Positions 13,600 to 20,940 of a stretch of 36,091 nucleotides of DNA are shown in pieces; positions within the stretch are counted from its first letter, which is position 1; every line of letters starts with the position of its first letter. The position numbers and the translations under genes were made by a program. Location: positions 1-36,091 of IMG/VR virus record IMGVR_UViG_3300012700_000247; one strand, given 5' to 3'. The notes beneath the pieces were generated by a model, which was not told the DNA's origin, made no database searches, and saw only the letters and a list, made by a program, of their open reading frames with translations. The stretch is from a virus.

Positions 13600-15630
13600 A
13601 TGGCTAGTACATATTCCCAGAACCTCGGTATCCAGTTGATCGCTCCCGGCGATCAAGCGGGTCAATGGGGTGCGACGACCAACTACAACTTCTCAAACTT
13701 CATTGAGACAGCCATTTCGGGACTGACTACTTTCTCGTGTTCTGGTGGTACTGACGCTTTCGGTCCTATCGGTACTGCCAATACGTCGGCGTCACGAGCC
13801 ATGTTCGTCAAACTGACGGGTACCGGCGGCGGCACTGTCGCGCTGAGTCCTACGTCTCCAAGCGGATCAGGCACGATCACGAAATTGTATTTCGTCAACA
13901 ACAGTACTACGACCCCTGCTAGTGCGGTGACGTTTAAAACTACCGCAGGTACCGGCGTTAGTATTCCGGCAAGCAGTACGCTCGCGGTGTTCTGCGACGG
14001 TACGAACATCGTCAATGCTTCGCCTACGGCATTCGCGTCATTGGCTGTATCGGGGTTGCTCTCTTCGGGCAATTTGCAGGTAGGCCCTGCTTCGTCTGGT
14101 TCTACGTTGTTCGTTGAATCGTCTAGCACGGCGGCATCCATCACGGGCTACATTGCTCCGATGGCGTCGGTGTCGAACGTCACAGGTTCTATTTCCGGTA
14201 CGTCGTTAACGCTCACCGTAGTCAACAGCGGCACGGTCGCTATCGGTCAGATTCTGTCGGGTACGGGCGTTGCGCCTAACACGGTTATCGTTGGCGGTTC
14301 GGGTTTAAGTTGGACGGTCAGCGTTTCGCAGACTGTCGCAAGCACGACGATTGTGGGTTCGGCCTCTACGCTGCTCACAGTATCTACGTCGGTCAGCGGT
14401 ACGGTGGCTATCGGTCAGATCGTTACTGGAACCGGCGTTGCGACTGGCACGACGATCACGGGCGGTAGCGGTAACTATTGGGTAGTCAACTCATCGCAGA
14501 CGGTTGGATCTTCGGGTACGCCTATCGCGCTGACTTGCACTCCAACGATTGCGTGGCTAGATGCAGCGACTGGCGCGTGGAACATATACGGCGCTATTAA
14601 TAACAGCGGCGCGATCACGAGCAACGGTACGCTGACGGGTACGACGCTGACGGTCAATGGCTCGTCGGTGCCTCTCAACGGCGTTTACCTGCCTTCCACC
14701 AATACGCTTGGTCTTGCAACCAACAGCACTCAACGTGTAACGATTGGATCGACGGGCAACTGGAACGTCGTTGCTCCTACGACAATCACGACTCAGACGG
14801 GCTGCTCAATCTCCGGTACGGCGTTGACGCTCGGTGCGACTAACGCTGCCGTGGCTACGGGTCAACTTGTGACCGGTACGGGTGTGGCGCAGGGCACCAC
14901 AATTTCGTCGGGTAGCGGCACATCTTGGGTTGTGAACATCAGCCAGACCGTAGCGTCTACGACGATGTCGTTCTATGCGAACAGCCCGACTGCGGTCTTC
15001 AACGGCCCAAGCGGTATTCACTCGACGCAAATTTCGAGCGCCTCGGGTACTCTGTTCAATGCGGGTTTCCTTGAAGCCCCGATCAATAGCATTACCGGCA
15101 GCACTTATACGACGATCCTGTCTGACTCGGGCAAGACGGTCTATTACAGCGGCACGGCGGGTGCTACTTCGACTGCATCGTCCGGTACTACGGCATCCAA
15201 TATCATTACGGCAAGCGGCACCGTTGCGGGTACTTTTGCCATTGGTCAGACCGTTACTGGAACAAACGTTGCCGCTGGCTCTATCATTTCAAACGTCAGC
15301 GGTACGAACCCATACAGCCTCACGCTGGTTAACGCAGCGGGTACAGCGCTGAATCCTACTGGCACGGTATCCGGCGCACTTACTGCTACGCCTACAATTT
15401 TGATCCCTGCAAATACCGCAGTTCCTTATCCCGTAGGTACTGTCTTGACGTTCATGAACGACACGACGACAAGTATTGCTACGACAAGCATCGCGATCAA
15501 TATTGTCACGGATACCGTGATCAATACGTCCGGTAATACTGGCGTGAGAACTCTAGGTCGTTATGGTCTGGCAACGGCACTTAAACTGACTTCAACTCGT
15601 TGGCTTGTTACCGGCTCCAACTTCTCTTAA
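13600..15630 (+). CDS. Tail fibre-like protein with four beta-modules (676 aa)
   Basis: The N-terminus ([20 protein letters not shown] then GATTNYNF, residues 4-31) is a well-known opening of phage tail fibres and probably anchors the protein to the virion. Residues about 40-190 are beta-rich. Copies of one module follow at about 190-255, 256-312, 399-459 and 525-595, each with the pattern T-x-A-I-G-Q-x-V-T-G-T-G-V-A-x-G-T-x-I and, in most, W-x-V-x-x-SQTV. A related copy begins the neighbouring 866-aa protein. The C-terminus has [19 protein letters not shown] and a final beta domain ([19 protein letters not shown]) typical of fibre ends. It starts three bases after the previous stop with no strong ribosome binding site. 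Likely role: receptor recognition or fibre shaft. Confidence 0.75.
   Translation: MASTYSQNLGIQLIAPGDQAGQWGATTNYNFSNFIETAISGLTTFSCSGGTDAFGPIGTANTSASRAMFVKLTGTGGGTVALSPTSPSGSGTITKLYFVNNSTTTPASAVTFKTTAGTGVSIPASSTLAVFCDGTNIVNASPTAFASLAVSGLLSSGNLQVGPASSGSTLFVESSSTAASITGYIAPMASVSNVTGSISGTSLTLTVVNSGTVAIGQILSGTGVAPNTVIVGGSGLSWTVSVSQTVASTTIVGSASTLLTVSTSVSGTVAIGQIVTGTGVATGTTITGGSGNYWVVNSSQTVGSSGTPIALTCTPTIAWLDAATGAWNIYGAINNSGAITSNGTLTGTTLTVNGSSVPLNGVYLPSTNTLGLATNSTQRVTIGSTGNWNVVAPTTITTQTGCSISGTALTLGATNAAVATGQLVTGTGVAQGTTISSGSGTSWVVNISQTVASTTMSFYANSPTAVFNGPSGIHSTQISSASGTLFNAGFLEAPINSITGSTYTTILSDSGKTVYYSGTAGATSTASSGTTASNIITASGTVAGTFAIGQTVTGTNVAAGSIISNVSGTNPYSLTLVNAAGTALNPTGTVSGALTATPTILIPANTAVPYPVGTVLTFMNDTTTSIATTSIAINIVTDTVINTSGNTGVRTLGRYGLATALKLTSTRWLVTGSNFS
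14170..15385 (+). repeat. Four divergent copies of a beta-module
   Basis: Copies at about 14170-14365, 14365-14540, 14795-14977 and 15172-15385 encode the GQ-V-TGTGVA-x-GT module. The fourth lacks the W-x-V and SQTV parts and is the most diverged. The first two are directly adjacent. DNA identity between copies is partial, so they are old or diversifying duplications. Confidence 0.7.
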
Positions 15631-15639
15631 GGCATAACA

Positions 15640-16134
15640 GTGAGCGGCGCACTTAATCTGATCATGGGAAACAGTGGAGGCAGTGGTGGCGCACGGGTTA
15701 CTGTGGGTACTACAAGTTCTACCAATTCGGGTGGCACCAACTCGTTTGCTTGGTGGGGGTGGACTACTATCACCAATACCGGCGCAGGTATTTCACCTTG
15801 GTTGCTTTATCCCGATAGTCCTCCTACATCAGCAGGTAGTGTTTCTCCGGCAACGTATGTTGTTAATGGTCTGACTATCTTGGGTGTGATTTCTCGTAGT
15901 CTTCCTAACGGAACAACAGACGCGAACATCTACTATGTTTATGTTTCTGGTAACAACACAACCGGGATCAATACACTGACGGTCAACGGAACTGTGCTGA
16001 CAAGCCCAACGGCTACTTACGACAGCACGAGCCAAGGCAGCGTATCAAATACTCGGTTTGCGTTTAGTCATTCAGATAACCCTACGTTATTCGGTACTAC
16101 AGTGGGTGCGCAAATACCCATCAGCATTTCTTAA
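15640..16134 (+). CDS. Small beta-rich structural protein in the fibre region (164 aa)
   Basis: GTG start at 15640, ten bases after the fibre gene, with AAGG upstream. The sequence is Gly/Ser/Thr/Asn-rich (GNSGGSGGARVTVG, TNSFAWWGWTTITNTGAG, LTILGVISRSLPNGTTDAN, TLTVNGTVLTSPTATYDS) and looks like a single beta-sandwich. Its opening SGALNLIMGNSGGSGG resembles the start of the next gene product (GAILNVIGPSGGG), suggesting a shared attachment peptide. No enzymatic motif. Likely a fibre accessory, tip or chaperone protein. Confidence 0.58.
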   Translation: MSGALNLIMGNSGGSGGARVTVGTTSSTNSGGTNSFAWWGWTTITNTGAGISPWLLYPDSPPTSAGSVSPATYVVNGLTILGVISRSLPNGTTDANIYYVYVSGNNTTGINTLTVNGTVLTSPTATYDSTSQGSVSNTRFAFSHSDNPTLFGTTVGAQIPISIS

Positions 16135-16143
16135 GGATTCAAA

Positions 16144-16776
16144 ATGGGCGCTATTCTTAATGTGATTGGTCCAAGTGGTGGCGGGTTTACGCCGCAGACT
16201 GTTGTCATTACAACGACAGGCTCGTTCACTCAAGCGATTCCCTCTGGCGCATCCAATATGATCATCGAAGTCTGGGCCGGTGGCGGTGGCGGTGGCGGTT
16301 ACGATACGACTGGTACGAATCCCGGCGGCGGTGGCGGTGCGGGTGCGTATGCCATTACTGCAACCGCTTACAACGTCAGCACGGCGTCGGGGCAGACAAT
16401 TGTCGGTTCGGTTGGTGCGGGTGGTTTGGGTGGCGCGTCAAATCTTAGCGGCGGTAATAACGGCTCAATCGGAACGTCGTCGCTCATCAATACATCGGGA
16501 ACTTACGCAAGCATCAATGCGATTACTGTTAACCCCGGAAATTTTGGTAACAAGGGATCGGTAGGAACAGGTGGTACCGGTGGTACAACAACAACCGCAA
16601 CCAACTGGACATCGACGGCAGGTGGTAATGGACAGCCGGGAACAACAACAGGAGCGGGTGGTATTCCTGTTACCGGTGTACATGGAGGCCCTTATGGCGG
16701 AGGCGGCGCGGGTGGCACGGGTACAGGTACTGCGCCGTCCGGATCTAACGGCGCTGTGGTGTTTTACTTCTACTAA
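16144..16776 (+). CDS. Polyglycine fibre-tip/adhesin-like protein (210 aa)
   Basis: After a short N-terminus shared with the previous product, residues 15-45 form a beta strand pair (TVVITTTGSFTQAIPSGA, MIIEVWAGGGGGGGY) typical of the phage glycine-rich domain. The rest is a set of polyglycine runs (NPGGGGGAGAY, GAGGLGGA, GPYGGGGAGGTGTG) ending with a hydrophobic strand (GAVVFYFY). This resembles the glycine-rich tips of phage fibres; in T-even-like phage S16 the gp38 adhesin has a polyglycine core presenting receptor-binding loops. The start ATG 16144 follows AAGGATT. Being last in the fibre block fits a tip protein added to the fibre encoded at 13600. The adhesin role is inferred from composition and position. 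Confidence 0.68.
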   Translation: MGAILNVIGPSGGGFTPQTVVITTTGSFTQAIPSGASNMIIEVWAGGGGGGGYDTTGTNPGGGGGAGAYAITATAYNVSTASGQTIVGSVGAGGLGGASNLSGGNNGSIGTSSLINTSGTYASINAITVNPGNFGNKGSVGTGGTGGTTTTATNWTSTAGGNGQPGTTTGAGGIPVTGVHGGPYGGGGAGGTGTGTAPSGSNGAVVFYFY

Positions 16777-16785
16777 GGAGTTCGC

Positions 16786-17130
16786 ATGGGACTTTTTAAG
16801 TACATTCAGAATGCCCCCAAGTTCTTCGAACTCTTCAAAGAGGGCAAAGAAGTTGCAGATCCTGCGACTTGGAAAAATAGGACGATTGCAACCAACGTAA
16901 TCCTTGCGCTCCTTGGCACGGCCCTTGGTCTTGCCAAGGTTTTTGGTTTCAACGTGAGTTTAGACAGTGACACCACACAGAATCTGGCTGCGGGGATTGT
17001 TGCTATCGTCACTTCTGCTAACGCAGTCATGCACACAATTACGTCAGCAAGGGTTGGCGTGTCATCCAACAGCGGGGGTAGTACCGCCGAAGGACAGTCA
17101 GATAACGTTAGTAAGCCTCCAGAAGGCTGA
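16786..17130 (+). CDS. Putative holin (114 aa, two membrane segments)
   Basis: First gene of a three-gene group ending in the endolysin. It has an amphipathic N-terminal helix (FKYIQNAPKFFELFKEGKEV), a first membrane segment at about residues 35-56 (TNVILALLGTALGLAKVFGF), a polar turn with SLDSDTTQN, a second segment at about 67-87 (LAAGIVAIVTSANAVMHTI) and a polar Ser/Gly tail. Two segments with both ends likely cytoplasmic fit a class II holin. ATG 16786 is well supported by AAGGAG. Inside its coding sequence is a terminator-like hairpin (16911-16944). The holin assignment rests on membrane topology and the endolysin 400 bases downstream. Confidence 0.68.
   Translation: MGLFKYIQNAPKFFELFKEGKEVADPATWKNRTIATNVILALLGTALGLAKVFGFNVSLDSDTTQNLAAGIVAIVTSANAVMHTITSARVGVSSNSGGSTAEGQSDNVSKPPEG
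16911..16944 (+). terminator. Terminator-like hairpin inside the holin candidate gene
   Basis: CCTTGGCA (16911-16918) and TGCCAAGG (16932-16939) are exact complements with a 13-nt loop, immediately followed by five T residues (16940-16944). It has the form of an intrinsic terminator but lies within codons 43-53 of the lysis gene on the coding strand. It may attenuate transcription into the lysis genes; a translating ribosome would prevent folding. Confidence 0.45.
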
Positions 17131-17173
17131 GTTCGATATTGGTTTTTCGTGCAAATTAACAGAGGACTGAACA

Positions 17174-17524
17174 ATGAGTTTTTTCAATACGCTTGAGCAA
17201 GACGTTGCGGCTTTGGGTAAGTGGTTCAACGGCAATCCGGTTGGCGCGGCTATCGAAGCCGACTTCCGTGCGGCGATTGCTGAACTGCAAAGCATCGCGG
17301 TCGCTGATCTTGAGAACGCGGTCAAGGTGATCGGTTTGGCTGCGCTTGGCGGTCTCGCCACGGGTGGCACGGCGGGCGCTATCGCTGCGGGCATCGCCTC
17401 GGCTCAGACTGAGTTCAAGACCGTCGGTGTGGACATCTCGACCAAGACGATCAACACGCTCGTCAGCACGGTTGTGAATCAGGTCTCGGCCCAGACCACT
17501 CCGGCTCCGGTGGTAGCGCCGTAA
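17174..17524 (+). CDS. Ala-rich small membrane-associated protein in the lysis cassette (116 aa)
   Basis: Lies between the holin candidate and the endolysin, and its TAA overlaps the endolysin ATG (TAATG). The N-terminal half is amphipathic helix (FFNTLEQDVAALGKWFNG, AAIEADFRAAIAELQSIA). Residues about 50-75 (VIGLAALGGLATGGTAGAIA) are hydrophobic, small-residue-rich and long enough to cross a membrane. The tail is Thr/Val/Ala/Pro-rich. It could be a second holin subunit, an antiholin or a virion protein. The Gly/Ala-packed helix recalls pinholin-like segments, but that is only a resemblance. AGAGGA precedes ATG 17174. Confidence 0.5.
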   Translation: MSFFNTLEQDVAALGKWFNGNPVGAAIEADFRAAIAELQSIAVADLENAVKVIGLAALGGLATGGTAGAIAAGIASAQTEFKTVGVDISTKTINTLVSTVVNQVSAQTTPAPVVAP

Positions 17525-17967
17525 TGATGCACCGTATGAATGTCAGTCCAAACTGCGCGGCAATCACCAAGCAGTTTGAGGGGTGTAGGCTGGAGGCATA
17601 TTTATGCCCCGCTGAAAAGTGGACGATTGGCTATGGTCATACGGGGCCAGATGTTTACGAGAAGCTGAAAATTGATCAGGCTCGTGCTGATCAATTATTG
17701 ATGCTGGACCTGCTGACCGCACAGAGTACCGTCAACAATTTGGTTGAACCTCAGATCAGTCAAAATCAATTCGATGCTCTGTGCGATTTTGTTTTCAATT
17801 GCGGATCGGGCAACTTCAAGACTTCGACTCTACTGAAATTGATTAATCAGCAGAAGTTTGATGAAGCAGTGTTGGAGTTCGCCAAATGGAATAAGGGTGG
17901 CGGTAAGGTGCTTCCGGGCCTGACCAAACGCCGCGCTGCTGAAGCTGAGTTGTTCGCGAAGGTGTAA
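17524..17967 (+). CDS. Endolysin: GH24 (T4/P22-type) lysozyme
   Basis: Muramidase that cleaves the N-acetylmuramic acid/N-acetylglucosamine bond of peptidoglycan for lysis. The catalytic region KQFEGCRLEAYLCP then WTIGYGHT shows the GH24 spacing E-x8-(D/C)-x5-T: E19, C28 and T34, the Cys variant being known in some phage lysozymes. The C-terminal helices (FDALCDFVFNCGSG, LPGLTKRRAAEAELF) are family signatures. At 147 residues it is a single globular domain. There is no signal peptide or SAR segment, so it needs a holin to reach the wall. The true start may be the first ATG (17524), the next codon or ATG 17536 (MNVSPN), which aligns better with the family. No Rz/Rz1 spanin pair was seen next to it. 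Confidence 0.93.
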   Translation: MMHRMNVSPNCAAITKQFEGCRLEAYLCPAEKWTIGYGHTGPDVYEKLKIDQARADQLLMLDLLTAQSTVNNLVEPQISQNQFDALCDFVFNCGSGNFKTSTLLKLINQQKFDEAVLEFAKWNKGGGKVLPGLTKRRAAEAELFAKV

Positions 17968-17969
17968 CG

Positions 17970-20345
17970 ATGCCACTCGTCAAATTACCGTTCACGCCCG
18001 GAGTCAATAAAGAAGTCACGTCTTACGCAGAGACGGGAACATACTTCAATGCTGACAAGATCCGGTTTCGTTCGGGGTTTGTCGAGAAAATCGGCGGGTG
18101 GACTAACGCCTATCCGAACGCAACCTTCAACGGCGTCGCTCGTACGTTACTTTCTTGGGTAAGTTACGACGGTTACAAGTTGACGGCGATTGGGACGAAC
18201 CAGAGGTATTACGTCCAATACGGTAATGCCTACAACGACATTACTCCGGTACGTACTACCTCTGGTGCGTTGACCAATCCGTTCACGACGAGCGGCACGA
18301 CGAGTCTCATTACGGTAACTGCGACAGGCCACGGCGCAGGAACAGGATCGTACGTCACGATCACCAGTACGGCTCCTGTGGGTGGTTATACGGTCAGCGG
18401 TCAATACGAGATCATCTCGGTCGTTGACGGTAACACCTTCACGATCAACGCTTACCCGACAATCCCTACTGCCGGAACGGGCGGTGGAACAGTCAACATC
18501 ACCTACGGCATCAATGCCGGTGGTGGTACGGTCACGTCATCTAACGGATGGGGTGCCGGTGTCTGGGGCGGCGTGACGGGCGTATCCAGTACCGGTTGGG
18601 GGCAAGGCGCACTTACTGCCATCAGCATCCCATTGCAGTTGTGGTCGCAATGCAACTTCAACCAAGACCTGATTTTCTCGTCTACGTCTGGCGCGATCTA
18701 TTACTGGCAGTACGGCACGGGCGGCACCACGCTATCTACTTCGGCGGTGACGCTTAATGCGTTCGCGGCTACACAGGTCAAAGGTACGGCGGTCGTAACA
18801 GTCGGCGGCACGAACGTCTCGCAGATCACGGTAGACAACTCGTTCTATATTACGTCGGGTTCCACCGTCACGATCAATACGAGTTCGGGAACTGTTCCGG
18901 CGGGAACCTACGTCACCTCAGCCTACAGCAATGGCTTTGTCGTTACCTTGAGCGGCAACGTAACAGTCTCGGCTGGGGACATTCTCAACTTCAGCTATGC
19001 GGGTTATTCAGTACCTAACCAGACTAACAAAGTGATTGGTTCTAGCACCTTGCAGTTCACGATCTGCATCGGAGCAAACCCATACGATCCTACGAACTTC
19101 AACACCACGTTCAATCCTATGATTGTACGGTGGTCGGATCAATCCAATGCGTACGAATGGGTGCCGCAGACGCAGAACCAGTCGGGTGAGACGCCGTTGT
19201 CGAACGGATCGTACCTGATCACAGCGGTTAACAACCGTCAGGAAATTCTGGTCTGGTCGAACACGACCTTGTACTCCATGCAGTACGTTGGTCCGCCGCT
19301 GACCTTTTCGTTCACGATCCTCCAAGACAACGTGTCGATCATCTCGCCCAACGCGGCGGTGACCATCAACAACATCACGTACTGGATGGGTCTGGATCGG
19401 TTCTACGTGTACTCAGGTAGCGTTCAGACGTTGCCTTGCACTCTGAAAAGATACATCTACAGCAACATTAACTACGCGCAGCAGAATCAGATTGTTTGCG
19501 GCTTCAACGAAGCCTTCAACGAAATCTGGTGGCATTATCCGTCGGCTACGAGCAGCGTCAACGACAGTTACGTCATCTACAATTATCTGGATAACGTCTG
19601 GTACCCCGGTACGATGAATCGTACGGCGTGGTTAGATTCTCAGTATCAGCAATATCCTATGGGGGTATTCAGCCTCCAAAAGACGTATTTGAGCGGGAAC
19701 ATCACGGCTACCACTACACAGATTCAGGTACTGAACAGTACGACGTATCCCACGTCGGGTACGGTTACGATTGATAACGAGCAGATCTCCTACTCTGGCG
19801 TTTCTGTATCTAACAACACGTTGAATAATTGCGTACGTGGCATCAACAACACGACTGCTGCTACGCACAATATCTACGCGCCCGTAACGTACAGCGTACC
19901 CAATCAGATCATCTGGCACGAAAACGGACAAGATGACGGCACTCCGGCAACGCCGTTGCCGATCTACTCTTACATTGAGTCTACGGACGTATCGTTAGGC
20001 GACGGTCATAAGTTCTCGTACATCTGGCGCATCGTGCCGGATGTCACGTTCACGAATTCGACCGCAGCGAATCCGGTCATGTATATGACTCTTGAGCCTA
20101 GGCAGGACTCGGGATCGGCCTATACGACATCGGTGGGCGGGTTTACGACGGATGTCATGAGCGTGGCAAATACGGCGCTGCCCGTAGCCCCGACGTACAC
20201 TTATCCGGTAGAACAGTACACGGGTCAAATCTACACTCGGGTTCGTGGACGCCAGATGGCGGTCAAGTATTACTCGCAGGACTTGGGTGTCATGTGGCAG
20301 GTTGGTGCTAATCGCTACGATATTCGTCCGGATGGGAGACGGTAG
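17970..20345 (+). CDS. Tail nozzle / stabilisation-like protein (791 aa)
   Basis: The opening PLVKLPFTPGVNKE then YFNADKIRFRSGFVEKIGG is a recognisable start of podovirus tail tube/nozzle proteins comparable in role to T7 gp12 and P22 gp10. The body is beta-propeller-like, with YWMGLDRFYVYSGSVQTLP and IVCGFNEAFNEIWWHYP (about 470-520). Two extra modules seem inserted: residues about 105-175 (VTATGHGAGTGSYVTITST to DGNTFTINAYP) and about 570-635 (TQIQVLNSTTYPTSGTVTI, LNNCVRGINNTTAATH). The C-terminal third contains EQYTGQIYTRVRGRQMAVK. It starts three bases after the endolysin stop, so lysis and tail genes are co-transcribed. It likely forms the tail's distal tube through which DNA passes. Confidence 0.72.
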   Translation: MPLVKLPFTPGVNKEVTSYAETGTYFNADKIRFRSGFVEKIGGWTNAYPNATFNGVARTLLSWVSYDGYKLTAIGTNQRYYVQYGNAYNDITPVRTTSGALTNPFTTSGTTSLITVTATGHGAGTGSYVTITSTAPVGGYTVSGQYEIISVVDGNTFTINAYPTIPTAGTGGGTVNITYGINAGGGTVTSSNGWGAGVWGGVTGVSSTGWGQGALTAISIPLQLWSQCNFNQDLIFSSTSGAIYYWQYGTGGTTLSTSAVTLNAFAATQVKGTAVVTVGGTNVSQITVDNSFYITSGSTVTINTSSGTVPAGTYVTSAYSNGFVVTLSGNVTVSAGDILNFSYAGYSVPNQTNKVIGSSTLQFTICIGANPYDPTNFNTTFNPMIVRWSDQSNAYEWVPQTQNQSGETPLSNGSYLITAVNNRQEILVWSNTTLYSMQYVGPPLTFSFTILQDNVSIISPNAAVTINNITYWMGLDRFYVYSGSVQTLPCTLKRYIYSNINYAQQNQIVCGFNEAFNEIWWHYPSATSSVNDSYVIYNYLDNVWYPGTMNRTAWLDSQYQQYPMGVFSLQKTYLSGNITATTTQIQVLNSTTYPTSGTVTIDNEQISYSGVSVSNNTLNNCVRGINNTTAATHNIYAPVTYSVPNQIIWHENGQDDGTPATPLPIYSYIESTDVSLGDGHKFSYIWRIVPDVTFTNSTAANPVMYMTLEPRQDSGSAYTTSVGGFTTDVMSVANTALPVAPTYTYPVEQYTGQIYTRVRGRQMAVKYYSQDLGVMWQVGANRYDIRPDGRR

Positions 20346-20536
20346 TGCCAAACATCGTCACATCCAAGGCTCCCAACTTACCCCTGCCTACCCCGGCACA
20401 CGACCCCAAGTACGACCATCAGGTCAACAATTCTTTGCGGTTGTATTTCAACCAAGTAGATAATTCGACGGCCCAATTGGCAACCGCGGCAAACAGCGGG
20501 GCGGTACAACAGTGGCTTGATGGGGGTTGTTTCTAA
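20345..20536 (+). CDS. Conserved small phage protein (63 aa)
   Basis: GTG start at 20345 overlaps the TAG of the nozzle gene by one base, and its own TAA overlaps the next ATG (TAATG). The core PNLPLPTPAHDPKYDHQVNN then SLRLYFNQVDNSTAQL resembles a small conserved protein often found beside tail genes in aquatic podoviruses. The pattern L-R-L-Y-F-N-Q is its signature. It is probably a short helical minor tail or fibre-attachment protein. No metal, catalytic or membrane feature. Confidence 0.6.
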   Translation: MPNIVTSKAPNLPLPTPAHDPKYDHQVNNSLRLYFNQVDNSTAQLATAANSGAVQQWLDGGCF

Positions 20537-20925
20537 TGGCGAACTTTCAGAATATCGTTCCTAAGCGTTTGGCGCAAGCATCTTCCGGGACGGCGTATGC
20601 GAACACCTCGTATGCGTCTATTTATACGGTGCCGTCTGGTACGCGTACGTTCGTGAAGGACATGGACATCTGCAATACGACGGGTAGTTCCGTGAACGTG
20701 ATTGTGTGCTTTGTCCCTGCCGCATCGACTACGGTTTTAGGTACCCCCGGCGTTGCGAACGCGATCTATTACAACGTGGCTATCGCAGCCAACACGACGT
20801 TGCAGTGGAAGGGTACGCAGATTCTAAACGGCCCTGCCGACAATACTCAGGCCGGTGACACTATCCAATTTAAGGCAAGTGCCGCCGGGGTCACGATTAC
20901 AATCTCAGGTGGCGAAGCCACTTAA
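20536..20925 (+). CDS. Small beta-rich virion protein (129 aa)
   Basis: ATG 20536 is preferred over an upstream TTG because it overlaps the preceding stop in the usual TAATG manner. The sequence (FQNIVPKRLAQASSGTAYA, ASIYTVPSGTRTFVKDMDIC, GSSVNVIVCFVPAASTTV, GDTIQFKASAAGVTITISGG) is a classic small jelly-roll-like pattern found in phage appendage proteins. Two cysteines occur in the central strands. Being between tail-nozzle and ejection genes, it may be a tail decoration or baseplate-type protein. Function inferred only. Confidence 0.58.
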   Translation: MANFQNIVPKRLAQASSGTAYANTSYASIYTVPSGTRTFVKDMDICNTTGSSVNVIVCFVPAASTTVLGTPGVANAIYYNVAIAANTTLQWKGTQILNGPADNTQAGDTIQFKASAAGVTITISGGEAT

Positions 20926-20940
20926 TACAGCGGTGTAACT

